From Cupriavidus sp. UYMMa02A (GTDB lineage: Bacteria > Pseudomonadota > Gammaproteobacteria > Burkholderiales > Burkholderiaceae), in contig LRMT01000170.1 in the NCBI GenBank assembly GCA_001725945.1, positions 1 to 64,000 of the forward strand: DNA of 64,000 nucleotides, given 5' to 3'. Numbering within the stretch: position 1 is the first letter of the stretch; the number at the start of each line of letters is the position of its first letter. The notes under the pieces were generated by a model, which saw nothing but the letters and a program-made list of their open reading frames with translations, did not search any database and had not been told where the DNA came from. Made by a program: the position numbers and the translations under genes. Below, one piece after another: positions 40,437 through 49,842 of this stretch.

Positions 40437-41303
40437 ATGATGCGCTGCCTGAACGCGCCGGAACTCGAACCAGCGCTGCAAGCCGACGGCGAGCCCGCCA
40501 CGCACAGCACGTTTGCGGTGAGCCGCTGGCGCCATGGCGAAAACGTGCTGAGCCCCGATGAGCTCGCTGAGGAAGTGCCCGTCGCGCTCGAGTACAACGG
40601 CATCTCGCATGCCGTGATGCTGGCCACGCCCGCGGACCTGGAGGACTTCGCCCTCGGCTTCAGCCTGAGCGAGGGCATCGTCGCGAGTCCGCGTGATGTG
40701 TATGGCATCGAGACCGAGACGCGCGAGCATGGCATTGCCGTGCGGCTGGAGATTGCGTCGGAGGCCTTCATGGGTCTCAAGGCGCGGCGCCGGTCGCTGG
40801 CCGGCCGCACCGGCTGCGGGCTGTGCGGCACGGAATCGCTGGAGCAGGTGATGCGCATGCCTGCGCCGGTGAAAAGCGAAGCGAATTTCCACACCGACGT
40901 GATTCAGGCTGCGTTCGTGCAGCTTCAGTTGCGGCAGGCGCTGCAGCGCGAGACTGGCGCGACGCATGCCGCCGCGTGGTTGCGCGCCGACGGGCATGTG
41001 GCGATGGTGCGTGAGGATGTGGGGCGCCACAATGCGCTCGACAAGCTTGCCGGCGCGCTCGCCCTCAGCGGCGAGGACATCGCCACCGGCGCGGTGCTGG
41101 TCACCAGCCGTGCCAGCTATGAAATGGTGCTCAAGACCGCGGCCATCGGCGCCGGCGTGCTGGCTGCGGTATCAGCCCCGACGGCGCTGGCCGTGCGGCT
41201 GGCCGAGCAGGCCAACATCACGCTGACCGGCTTCGTTCGCGCGAGTGGCCACGTGGTTTATTCCCATCCCCAACGCCTGCAACACGAAGCGAGCCCGGCA
41301 TGA
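40437..41303 (+). CDS. fdsC: FdsC, FdhD-family sulfurtransferase for formate dehydrogenase
   Basis: FdhD-type proteins carry sulfur from IscS to the molybdenum cofactor and protect it until insertion. The 288-residue protein contains the catalytic pair CGLC in GRTGCGLCGTESLEQV. Other family segments are DLEDFALGFSLSEGIV and REDVGRHNALDKLAGAL. The frame is intact. GGAGGACTG precedes tandem ATGs at 40437. It overlaps fdsD by four bases. Confidence 0.95.
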   Translation: MMRCLNAPELEPALQADGEPATHSTFAVSRWRHGENVLSPDELAEEVPVALEYNGISHAVMLATPADLEDFALGFSLSEGIVASPRDVYGIETETREHGIAVRLEIASEAFMGLKARRRSLAGRTGCGLCGTESLEQVMRMPAPVKSEANFHTDVIQAAFVQLQLRQALQRETGATHAAAWLRADGHVAMVREDVGRHNALDKLAGALALSGEDIATGAVLVTSRASYEMVLKTAAIGAGVLAAVSAPTALAVRLAEQANITLTGFVRASGHVVYSHPQRLQHEASPA

Positions 41304-41523
41304 AGATCGACAACCTGATTACGATGGCCAACCAGATCGGCAGCTTTTTCGAGGCGATGCCGGATCGTGAGGAGGCGTTGGCTGATATTGCCGGGCATAT
41401 CAACGGTTCGTGGGAACCGCGGATGCGGAGGCTTTGCTGGGACATGTGGATGCCGATGCTGGCGCCGGGCTGCTGGGGGTTGTGCAGGAGGCCCTGGCGA
41501 GGCATCGGGGGGTGTTGGAATAG
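41300..41523 (+). CDS. fdsD: Formate dehydrogenase delta subunit FdsD (one frame break)
   Basis: The short protein starts MKIDNLITMANQIGSFFEAM and continues PDREEALADIAGHINGSWEP, the FdsD/FdhD2 delta-subunit pattern. The raw frame turns to Trp/Cys-rich nonsense after RMRR. One missing base near 41431 restores LLGHVDADAGAGLLGVVQEA and the end GVLE at 41521. About 74 residues. FdsD is the last gene of the operon and is needed for an active enzyme in Cupriavidus. Confidence 0.9.
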
Positions 41524-41592
41524 GGCATTTGGGAGGATGTCGTGCCTGGCCTGCGCGCGCCAAGCACGACAAGCCCATCAAGGCCCGATCCC

Positions 41593-42288
41593 CTATCTCA
41601 GCCTCATCGGCTCCAGCAACGCCCCGTCATATTCCCCCCTTGAAATCTTCCCGAGCTCCAGCATCCGGTGCAGGATATATGCCTGCCGCTGCCGCGCGCG
41701 CCGGGGATTGACTACCGGGTTGTTGGCCGATGGCGCCTTCGGCAGTCCCGCAAGCATTGCGCATTCCGCCAGCGTCAACTGCCCCAACTGCTTCCCGAAG
41801 TAGGTCTGCGCAGCATCCGCAAATCCATACGCTCCCTGCCCGAGATAGATCTTGTTCATGTAAAGCTCGAGGATCTCGTCCTTGCTCATGGCCTTCTCGA
41901 TCCGGTACGACAGCAGCACCTCATACAGCTTGCGCGTGTAGGTCTTCTGGCGCGAGAGGAAGAAGTTGCGCGCGACCTGCATGGTGATGGTGGACGCGCC
42001 CTGAGACAGGTCATCGGACAGATTGGCGATGCCGGCACGGATGACGCCGACATAGTCGATGCCGTCATGCAGGTAGAAGCGTTCGTCCTCGATCGCGACC
42101 ACGGCGTCAGTCAGGTCGCGCGGGAAGTCGCGCAGGGGCACGTAGTCGGGCGTGCTGCGAAACGCAGCCAGTGCATCGAGCGACGGTAGCTGCCGACTGG
42201 CCACCAGCACGGCAACCGTGGCCAGCAGCGCTGCGCCGATCACGGCGAGCACCAGCAGTTTGACAAAGGCGGACCAGAGACTTTTCAT
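41593..42288 (-). CDS. Stand-alone GT51 peptidoglycan glycosyltransferase
   Basis: The protein has an N-terminal membrane anchor (LLVLAVIGAALLATVAVLVA) and a GT51 domain. The catalytic Glu lies in VVAIEDERFYLHDGID. Other motifs are QGASTITMQVARN, RKLYEVLLSYRIE and LELYMNKIYLGQGAYG. It resembles the first domain of class A PBP1 rather than MtgA and lacks a transpeptidase domain. From the ATG at 42288 it has 231 residues. It may be a PBP1-derived monofunctional enzyme. It converges on fdsD. Confidence 0.85.
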   Translation of the reverse strand: MKSLWSAFVKLLVLAVIGAALLATVAVLVASRQLPSLDALAAFRSTPDYVPLRDFPRDLTDAVVAIEDERFYLHDGIDYVGVIRAGIANLSDDLSQGASTITMQVARNFFLSRQKTYTRKLYEVLLSYRIEKAMSKDEILELYMNKIYLGQGAYGFADAAQTYFGKQLGQLTLAECAMLAGLPKAPSANNPVVNPRRARQRQAYILHRMLELGKISRGEYDGALLEPMRLR

Positions 42289-42537
42289 GCCGCGTATTGT
42301 GCCAGCCCCGCGCGGTAGCGGCGCGCGCGCTTGTCCAGGCGGAATCGGCGCAGATTGCGGCCGCATGAGATGGATCAAGATTTTGGTCGATGTGGGGATT
42401 CCTCGCGTGCCAGGGGCGTCTCACCTGTAAAGGCGCATGCAGCAAAGCAAAGCGGCATGGCCTGAGGCTTCGCGCAATGCGGGAAACCGGCAGGTGACGC
42501 ATGCGCGGGTGGGATCTGAAATAATTAGGACTTGATC

Positions 42538-42804
42538 ATGAAGGTTTTAGTGCGTGGTCTGCGGCCCGGCGTTGACGCCGCAACCTTGTGTGCGGCGCTC
42601 AGGCCCTACGCCGATGTGCGTGCAGTGGAACTGGTACGCGATGGCGATCCCGAGCGTCCGTGGGCATGGGTCGACATCGCGGCGGGAGCGCTGACGGTAT
42701 GGAAACTGGTGGCGCGGCTCGATGGCCGCTACATTGCCGGCTGCCATCTGCGCTGGCACGTGCCGGCTTATCGCGGCCGCAAGGCAGCGCCGGCAGCGGC
42801 TTGA
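42538..42804 (+). CDS. Small RRM-like protein, paralogue 1
   Basis: The 88-residue protein opens MKVLVRGLRPGVDAATLCAA. VLVRGL fits the RNP2 strand of an RNA-recognition motif. The later GDPERPWAWVDI fits RNP1 in position, with an aromatic pair. The C-terminus is basic (YRGRKAAP). It closely resembles the protein at 49514, sharing GDPERPWAWVD exactly and the closing pattern HxxWxxP. AGGA lies before the ATG at 42538. RNA binding is inferred from the fold pattern only. Confidence 0.7.
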   Translation: MKVLVRGLRPGVDAATLCAALRPYADVRAVELVRDGDPERPWAWVDIAAGALTVWKLVARLDGRYIAGCHLRWHVPAYRGRKAAPAAA

Positions 42805-42865
42805 AGGATAGTCAGGAACGAGGCGCGAACGGACGGCGCCACAGAAGACAGAAAAAGGAAGACAG

Positions 42866-43692
42866 ATGATGAGCCAATGGAAGGCCTGGGCCGGATGCCT
42901 GCGTGCATTGCAGCCGGCAGGCCTGCACACGGTAGTCCCGTTCGGGCCTGCCGCAAACGGGAGCGAACTGGGACTGGAAACCGTCAGCAATGCGCGCGAC
43001 CTCGGCGGCCTGTTCGGCGCAGGCGCCGCCGGGTGCGGCATGGCCGCCTGTACCGCAGCGGCAATCCGGCGCTCGCGTGCGGCGCGGACATCGAGCGATT
43101 GCAGGGGTGGGGGCTCGACGCCGTGGTTGACTTCCGCTCGCCGGGCGAAAAGTCCGCCGACGAGGCTCCGTTCGGCGAACGCTTCAACTGGATTGCGATG
43201 CCGGTGCTCGAAGGCAGCATGACCATGGACGTTCTGATGCCGCGCCTGCGCGAAAGCACGCCTGAACAGGTTGATGCCTTCATGCTCGAGGTTTATCGTG
43301 ATTTTCCGGTGCGCTACCGGCAGGTCTTTGGCGAGTTCATGCGCAATGCGCAGGCGGGAAAGACGCTGCTGTATCACTGCACCGCGGGCAAGGACCGCAC
43401 GGGGTTCGCCTCGTTGCTGCTGCTCTCGGCGCTCGGTGTGGGGCAGGGCGATATCCTCGCCAACTACCTCGAATCCAATCAGCGCAATGCGCGCTTCAAT
43501 ACGCAGGCGCTGGAGCGCATCGCGCAATTTGGCATCCGGCCGGAAGTCATGATGCCGTTGCTGGAGGTCAGGGGCAGTTATCTGGAGGCTTCGATGCAGG
43601 CGATCGAGGATGGCTATGGGGATATGGGGAGGTATCTATCGGAAGGGTTGGGGGTGGATGTTGAAGGGGTTAGAGCGCATTACCTTGAATGA
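42866..43692 (+). CDS. Protein tyrosine/phosphoinositide phosphatase family (Y_phosphatase3) (one frame break)
   Basis: The P-loop phosphatase signature HCTAGKDRTGFA (C-x5-R) is at about residue 175. The N-terminal GLETVSNARDLGG is the family's N-A-R-D-L-G-G motif. The frame breaks near 43035. One missing base joins LFGAGAA to RVRHGRLYRSGNPAL and the core, AVVDFRSPGEKS. About 275 residues. The family acts on phosphotyrosine or phosphoinositides and includes secreted virulence factors, but no signal peptide is seen here. It begins 61 bases after the RRM-like gene, probably co-transcribed. Confidence 0.87.
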
Positions 43693-43698
43693 GGGGCC

Positions 43699-43760
43699 GT
43701 GCTGGCCACGCGCCGCCACGCCGGCGAAACAGCGGCGAAACAGCGGCGCGTGGCCAGCAC
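43699..43760. terminator. Long hairpin between phosphatase and ackA genes
   Basis: The arms GTGCTGGCCACGCGCCGC (43699-43716) and GCGGCGCGTGGCCAGCAC (43743-43760) are perfectly complementary over 18 bases. The 26-base loop includes a tandem 11-mer GGCGAAACAGC. There is no T run. It lies between converging genes, so a Rho-assisted or processing role is plausible, but this is inference. Confidence 0.5.
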
Positions 43761-43778
43761 GATGCCATAACCAGGCCC

Positions 43779-45018
43779 TCACCCCTTCCCCCTTCCCCGC
43801 ATAATCCTCGCCGTACTCAAGGCCACAATTCCTTCTTCATCCGTAGGCAAGACAAGCACGGGTACCCGGCTGCCATTGCTGCTGATCCGCTGCCCGTTCT
43901 CCTCATTGGCCGCAGCATCAAGGCTGACGCCAAACAGCGATTCCAGATGCGCACAGATGCGCGAGCGCACCGCAGGTGAATTGGCCCCAATGCCGGCCGT
44001 GAACACCATCGCATCAAGCCCGCCAAGCGTGACCGCAAGCTTGCCGATCTCCTGCGCCGCGCGGTACGCGTAAAAATCCACCGCCAGCCGCGCGCGCGCT
44101 CGTCGCTGGCCAGCAGCACCCGCATATCGCTGCTCACGCCCGACAACCCCTTGAGCCCCGACTCCCCATACAGCATCGTCTGGATCGCATCGGCGGTCAT
44201 GCCTTGCTGTGCGAGCCACAGCACCGCGCCCGGATCGATCGCGCCGCAGCGCGTGCCCATCGGCAGTCCGTCGAGCGCGGTCAGACCCATGGTGCTGTCG
44301 ACGCTGCGTCCGTTACGCATCGCGCAAAGGCTCGCGCCGTTGCCGAGGTGCGCGACGATCACGCGTCCTTCGGCCAGATCGGGCGCGACCTGGCTCAGGC
44401 GCCGCGCGATGTACTCGTAGGACAGGCCGTGGAAGCCATAGCGCCGGATGCCCCGTTCGTAGTACGAGTAGGGCAGCGCCATCAGTTGCGCCAGCATGTC
44501 GTGGCCCGCATGGAAGGCGGTGTCGAAGCAGGCCACCTGCAGCAGGTCCGGCGCTGCCTTGCGCACCGCGCGGATGGCAGTGAGGTTGTGCGGCTGATGC
44601 AGCGGGGCGAGCGGGATCAGCGCTTCGAGCCGTGCGATGACGTCGTCGTCGATGCATACGGCCTCGGAGAAGTCGCTGCCGCCATGCACGACACGGTGGC
44701 CGACCGCCACCGGCGGGTTGTCGCGCAGGCCGATGCTGAGCACGAGGCGCACCAGGCGGAAAGCGGCGTCGTGGTCGGCGACCTGCGACACGGGAAACGA
44801 TTCGTCGGCGACGACGTGGCCGTCGGCCATGCTGGCGCGCAGCCGCGGCGCGACGCCGATGCCTTCGATCTGCCCGTGCGCGCTCGGCACGGGATTGATG
44901 TCGGCATTGTCATGCGCGCCTCCGGCACGGTGTAGACCGATACCTTGACGCTTGACGAGCCCGCATTGACGACGAGGATGACGGGATGGGTGGCACTCAC
45001 GCTCGATGCACTCCGCAT
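43779..45018 (-). CDS. ackA: Acetate kinase (two frame breaks)
   Basis: AckA makes acetyl-phosphate from acetate and ATP, or the reverse. The N-terminal VILVVNAGSSSVKVSVY is the family start. One missing base near 44914 gives RHDNADINPVPSAHGQIEGI. The core then shows GHRVVHGGSDFSEAV, CFDTAFHAG, RRYGFHGLSYEYIARR and VIVAHLGNGASLCAMRNG. A second break near 44097 leads to AVDFYAYRAAQEIGKLAVT, DAMVFTAGIGANS and the end. The start is ATG at 45018, or GTG at 44998-45000. It follows pta by 17 bases. Confidence 0.92.
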
Positions 45019-45035
45019 AAGGTTGGGGGGGCGGC

Positions 45036-46024
45036 TCAGACGCTTACGGCAGCCTCGGCGCTGCGGCGCGCGTGCGCGAGCAGTACCGCGATGGCACAGC
45101 TGCCGATGCGCGCGCGCACGCTGTCGGCGCGGCTTGTCAGGATGATGGGCACGCGCGCGCCGAGCACGATGCCCGCGGCTTCTGCGCCGGCCAGGAACGT
45201 GAGCTGCTTGGCGAGCATGTTGCCCGCTTCCAGGTCGGGCACGAGCAGGATGTCCGGGTCGCCGGCCACTTCGGAGTCGATGCCCTTGGTGATCGCGGCT
45301 TCGCGGCTGATGGCGTTGTCGAATGCGAGCGGGCCGTCGAGCAGCGCGCCGGTGATCTGGCCGCGTCGGCTCATCGTGCATAGCGCCGCGGCGTCGATGG
45401 TAGACGGGATCTTGTCGGTCACTGTCTCGACCGCGGAGAGAATGGCTACTTTCGGGCGCTCGACGCCGAGCACGCGCACCAGGTCGATCGCATTGCGGCA
45501 GATGTCGGCCTTGTCGTTGAGCGTCGGGAAGATGTTCACGGCCGCGTCGGTGATGAACAGCGGCTTGTGGTAGGTGGGCACATCCATCGCGAACACATGC
45601 GACAGGCGCCGGCCCGTGCGCAGGCCGCTGGCCGAGGCGGTGACCTCATGCAGCAGTTCGTCGGTGTGCAGGCTGCCCTTCATCAGCAGCTCGGCATCGC
45701 CGTTGCGCACGGCCTCGACCGCGCGCGCGGCGGACGCATGGCTGTGGGGCGCATCGATGATCACGGTGTCGCCGAGCGGCAGGCCCTGTTCGGCGGCGAC
45801 CTGGCGGATGCGCGCCTCCGGACCCACGAGAATCGGAACGATCAGGCCGAGGCTGGCGGCTTCGAGCGCGCCGCTCAACGACGACGCGTCGCACGGGTGC
45901 GCCACCGCGGTGGGAATGGGCGGCAGGCCGGCGCAGCGCGCCAGCAGCGTGGCGTACTTGTCGGTGCCGTGCGCGGTGGCGCCGGCTCGGCAGGCATGGA
46001 CAGGACGGACGAGGCAGCAGTCAT
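45036..46024 (-). CDS. pta: Phosphate acetyl/butyryltransferase (one frame break)
   Basis: The single-domain enzyme (about 330 residues) converts acyl-CoA to acyl-phosphate. It carries PTA_PTB motifs: AASLGLIVPILVGPEARIRQ, VRNGDAELLMKGSLHTDELL and DPDILLVPDLEAGNMLAKQL. The short N-terminus begins MTAASSVLSMPAEPA at 46024. One missing base near 45983 joins it to TDKYATLLARCAGLPPIPTA. It lacks the regulatory domains of long Pta proteins. It is the first gene of a pta-ackA pair divergent from the DUF3141 gene. Confidence 0.88.
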
Positions 46025-46321
46025 GGCGGAATCCGGTTGGGGTGGGTCGGCATGTTGCGCTGCGCAAGGCGCATCGCGCCCAGTATAGGCGACGTTTCTG
46101 TCCGTTCGGTGATTTGGGAATGACGCCCGGAATGCCGGCTGCACTCCACAAAAGGTGCGCCAAGCGCTACTCACCGTGTTCCATATGGCGCGGTTGCCAT
46201 TACCACGTCCCGCTGCTAGGCTTGTTTTTGCTGCGAAGCACAACGCGTCACATCCAGGTTATTCCGAGGGACTGTTCCGGCACGCGTGGCGCGTCCGCCC
46301 ACACCAATCAGGGGAAGTGGA

Positions 46322-48679
46322 ATGCCAGCTAGTGAATCCACCGGCCAGCCCGGCACGCAGCCCGGCCAGCCTGAATCCAGCGGCGCGCTGGCGCAATTCG
46401 GCGCCTTCGCCCCGTTTTTGCGTGGCCATGGGCCGCCGTTGAATATGGGGTCGATGCGTGGCAGCGCTCCATCCTGCTGCAGGACATCCTGCGCCAGCGC
46501 GGCAATGAAACCACCGAGCACGAGCGCGAAGGCATGCCGCCCGTGCTCGTGTTCGACCACGAAACGCTCGCTGACGCGCGCACGCTGCCCGAGCCGGTCA
46601 ACTACGCCCTGCTGCGCATCATCCCGCCCGCCGACATGCCGACCGATCCGGCCAAGCGCCCGTTCGTCGTGATCGACCCACGCGCCGGGCACGGCCCCGG
46701 CATCGGCGGCTTCAAGGCCGATAGCGAGATCGGCATCGCGCTGCGCATGGGGCACCCGTGCTACTTCATCACGTTCTTTCGTGACCCGTGTCCGGGCCAG
46801 ACCATCGAGGCGGTCGCGCGCGCCGAGGCCGGCTTCCTGAAGCTCATCAATGAACGCCATCCCGACGCACCCGGCAAGCCGTTCGTGGTCGGCAATTGCC
46901 AGGCCGGCTGGGCACTGATGATCCTCGCGGCGGTGGCGCCGGAGGCCGTCGGCCCGCTGCTGGTGGCGGGCGCGCCGCTGGCGTACTGGTCCGGCGTGCG
47001 CGGCACAACCCGATGCGCTACAGCGGCGGCCTCCTCGGCGGCTCGTGGCTCGCATCGCTCACCGCGGACATGGGCAACGGCCGCTTCGACGGCGCATGGC
47101 TCGTGCAGAATTTCGAGCAGCTCAACCCGTCCAACACGCTGTGGGGCAAGCTCTACAACGTCTACGCGAACGCCGACACCGAGGGCCCGCGCTTCCTGGA
47201 GTTCGAGCGCTGGTGGGGCGGCCACTTCCTGATGAACCGGGAAGAAATCGACTGGATCGTGCAGAACCTGTTCGTCGGCAACCGCCTGACCGCGGGGCAG
47301 GTGCGCAGCGCCGACGGCAAGACCGTGGTGGACCTGCGCAATATCCGCTCACCGATCGTCGTGTTCGCGTCCTGGGGGGACAACATCACGCCGCCGCAGC
47401 AGGCGCTGAACTGGATTCCCGACCTGTACGCCACCGAGGAGGAGCTGGTGGCCAACGACCAGGTCATCGTGTACTGCCTGCATCCAACCGTCGGGCACCT
47501 GGGCATCTTCGTTTCGGCGGGCGTGGCCAATCGCGAACACAGCGAACTGTTCTGCGCGCTGGACCTGATCGACGTGCTGCCGCCGGGGCTGTACGAGGCG
47601 AAGATCGAGGACATCGCGCCAGGCACCCCGCACCGCGACCTGATCGAAGGGCGCTACCTGGTGCGCTTCGAGCGCCGCAAGATTGCCGATATCCTCGCGC
47701 TGGACGATGGCCGCGAGGACGAGCGCGCCTTCGAGGTCGTGCGCCGGGTGGCCGACGTCAACCAGCATCTCTACGATACCTTCGCTTCGCCGGTGGTGCG
47801 CGCGGCGTCGACGGAGGTCACCGCGGAGGCGGCGCGCGCCGCTCACGCTTCGCGCCTGGAGCGCTCCCTGGCCACCGATGCCAATCCCTGGATGCAATGG
47901 ATCCGCGCCATGCGCCGATGGTTCGCGAGCACCGTCAGCCCGTCTCTCAGGACAACCCGTTCCTGACGATGGAACGTGCGGTGTCGGCGCAGATCACCAG
48001 CGCGCTGGACCAGTACCGCGATGCGCGCGATGCCTGGTACGAACTGGCGTTCGAAACCCTCTACCAGTCGCCGCTGATGGCGGCGCTGGTGGGCATGCAA
48101 GCCCAGGCGCCGGTCAACCTGGAATCGCCGGTGACCGTGCAGTTGCGCAAGGAACTCGCGCAGCGCCGCCTGAGCGATGCCCAAGCCGCCATCGAACAGG
48201 GCGGCATGCACGAAGCCTTCGTGCGCATCCTGGCCTACGTGGCGGACACCAGTGCGGCGATCGAGGAGCGTCCGTTCAACCTGCTGCGTCAGATGGCGCG
48301 CGAGCAGCCGGAAGGGCGCGGACGCCTGACGCTGGCCGAGTTCAAGTCGCTCGTGCGGCAGCAGACGTCCATCGTGCAGCTAGACCGCCAGCGCGCGCTC
48401 GAAGCCCTGCCGCTGCTTGTGCCGGACCACGACGAGCGCCGCCGGCTGATGGTGGCTGCGCATCGCGTACTGACCGTGATCGCCCCACTCGAGGACGAGC
48501 GTCTGGCGCGCTACCGCGAAGTGGCCGATGTACTGGGCACGGATCATGCGCATGGCGGAGCGCAGCCTGCCAAGCCGCCTGCAGTGGCACCACCGGCGAA
48601 GATAGGCAACGGGCGCGCGGGGGTGACGCGTTCCGAGGCGGGAAGCACGATGGTCGCCGGCAAGCCTCGCACTCACTGA
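46322..48679 (+). CDS. DUF3141 protein, PhaC-like alpha/beta hydrolase fold (three frame breaks)
   Basis: The protein of about 786 residues begins MPASESTGQPGTQPGQPESS. Breaks near 46424, 47006 and 47953 are each repaired by one base. The joins read FLAWPWAAVEYGVDAWQRS, then VRG-x-NPMRYSGGLLGGSW, then VSQDNPFLTMERAVSAQI. The central hydrolase part has VVIDPRAGHGPGIGGFKADS and a nucleophile elbow VGNCQAGWALM, like the G-x-C-x-G of polyester synthases. A late TVGHLGIFVSAGVA supplies the expected His. AGGGGAAG precedes the ATG. It is divergent from pta-ackA and followed by fabI. Confidence 0.85.
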
Positions 48680-48701
48680 CAAGCCTTTTCGGGAGTCCGC
48701 C

Positions 48702-49481
48702 ATGATGCAGGTATCGAATCCGCCGCTGGCCGGCGCACGCGTGCTCGTCGTCGGCGTGGCCAATGCCGAATCCATCGCCTGGGGATGCGCGCGCGCATTC
48801 CGTGAACTGGGTGCCGAGCTCGCGCTGACCTATCTCAATGACAAGGCCTATCCGCATGTGTCGCCGCTGGCCGAGGCAGTGCAGGCGCCGATCCTGATGC
48901 CGCTCAATGTCGAGGACGACGCGCAGATGGACGCGCTGTTCGCGCGTATTGCCAGCGATTGGGGCCGGCTCGACGCGGTCGTGCATTCGGTCGCGTTCGC
49001 ACCGAAAGAGGACCTGCAGGGCGGCCTGATCAACTCGTCGGCCGCGGGTTTTGCGCGCGCGATGGATATCTCGTGCCACTCGTTCATCCGCATGGCGCGG
49101 CGCGCGGCGCCGCTGATGACCGAGGGCGGCACGCTGTTCGCGATGAGCTATGAAGGCGCCAACCGCGTGGTGCCCAACTACGACCTGATGGGGCCGGTCA
49201 AGGCCGCGCTGGAAGCGAGCTGCCGTTATCTCGCGCATGAACTCGGGCCGCGCGGCATCCGTGTGCATGCGATTTCCCCGGGGCCGCTCAAGACTCGCGC
49301 GGCGTCGGGGCTGAAGGACTTCGACCTGCTGCTGGCCGAGGCTGCCGGCCGCGCGCCGCTCGGCGAGCTGGTCGACATCATGGATGTCGGCTTTGCCACA
49401 GCCTACCTGGCCACCTCGTATGCGCGCCGGATTTCCGGCAACGTGGTGTACGTGGATGGCGGCGTGCACATCATGGCCTGA
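48702..49481 (+). CDS. fabI: Enoyl-[acyl-carrier-protein] reductase FabI-type
   Basis: The 259-residue SDR starts with VLVVGVANAESIAWGCARAF, the FabI cofactor motif. VHSVAFAPKEDLQG follows. The catalytic pair lies in FAMSYEGANRVVPNYDLMGP and VKAALEASCRYLA (Tyr...Lys). The end SGNVVYVDGGVHIMA is typical. It lies 22 bases after the DUF3141 gene in the same direction. Because of this setting it may be a dedicated reductase rather than the housekeeping FabI. Confidence 0.88.
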   Translation: MMQVSNPPLAGARVLVVGVANAESIAWGCARAFRELGAELALTYLNDKAYPHVSPLAEAVQAPILMPLNVEDDAQMDALFARIASDWGRLDAVVHSVAFAPKEDLQGGLINSSAAGFARAMDISCHSFIRMARRAAPLMTEGGTLFAMSYEGANRVVPNYDLMGPVKAALEASCRYLAHELGPRGIRVHAISPGPLKTRAASGLKDFDLLLAEAAGRAPLGELVDIMDVGFATAYLATSYARRISGNVVYVDGGVHIMA

Positions 49482-49513
49482 GCGCGCCTGGCGCGCTGCC
49501 TGACCACGGACCG

Positions 49514-49792
49514 ATGCAGATACTGATCCGCGGCCTGCGCCGCAACGTCACCGAAGCGATGCTGCACGACATGCTCGCGCAGCATGCGCCGGTCAACGCC
49601 GTCGAGATCGTCCGCGAAGGCGATCCCGAGCGCCCATGGGCATGGGTGGACCTGTCGATCGACCGTTTCATGGCGTGGAGGCTGATGCGCCAGCTGGACA
49701 GGCAGTGCTTCGCCGGCGGCCGCATGCACTGGTATATCCCGGTGCATCAGGAGCCCGTAGACGCGGCTGACGGCGCAAAGCGATTACCATAA
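49514..49792 (+). CDS. Small RRM-like protein, paralogue 2
   Basis: The 92-residue protein opens MQILIRGLRRNVTEAMLHDM. ILIRGL matches RNP2, and REGDPERPWAWVDLS is in the RNP1 position. It aligns without gaps to the protein at 42538 through most of its length and shares the ending HWYIPV versus RWHVP. It starts 32 bases after fabI and may be read from the same transcript. The ribosome-binding site is weak. Confidence 0.7.
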   Translation: MQILIRGLRRNVTEAMLHDMLAQHAPVNAVEIVREGDPERPWAWVDLSIDRFMAWRLMRQLDRQCFAGGRMHWYIPVHQEPVDAADGAKRLP

Positions 49793-49842
49793 TCGCATTC
49801 CGACTCTGTCGCGCCGCCTTCGCCGGGCGGTGCTCTCACGCC

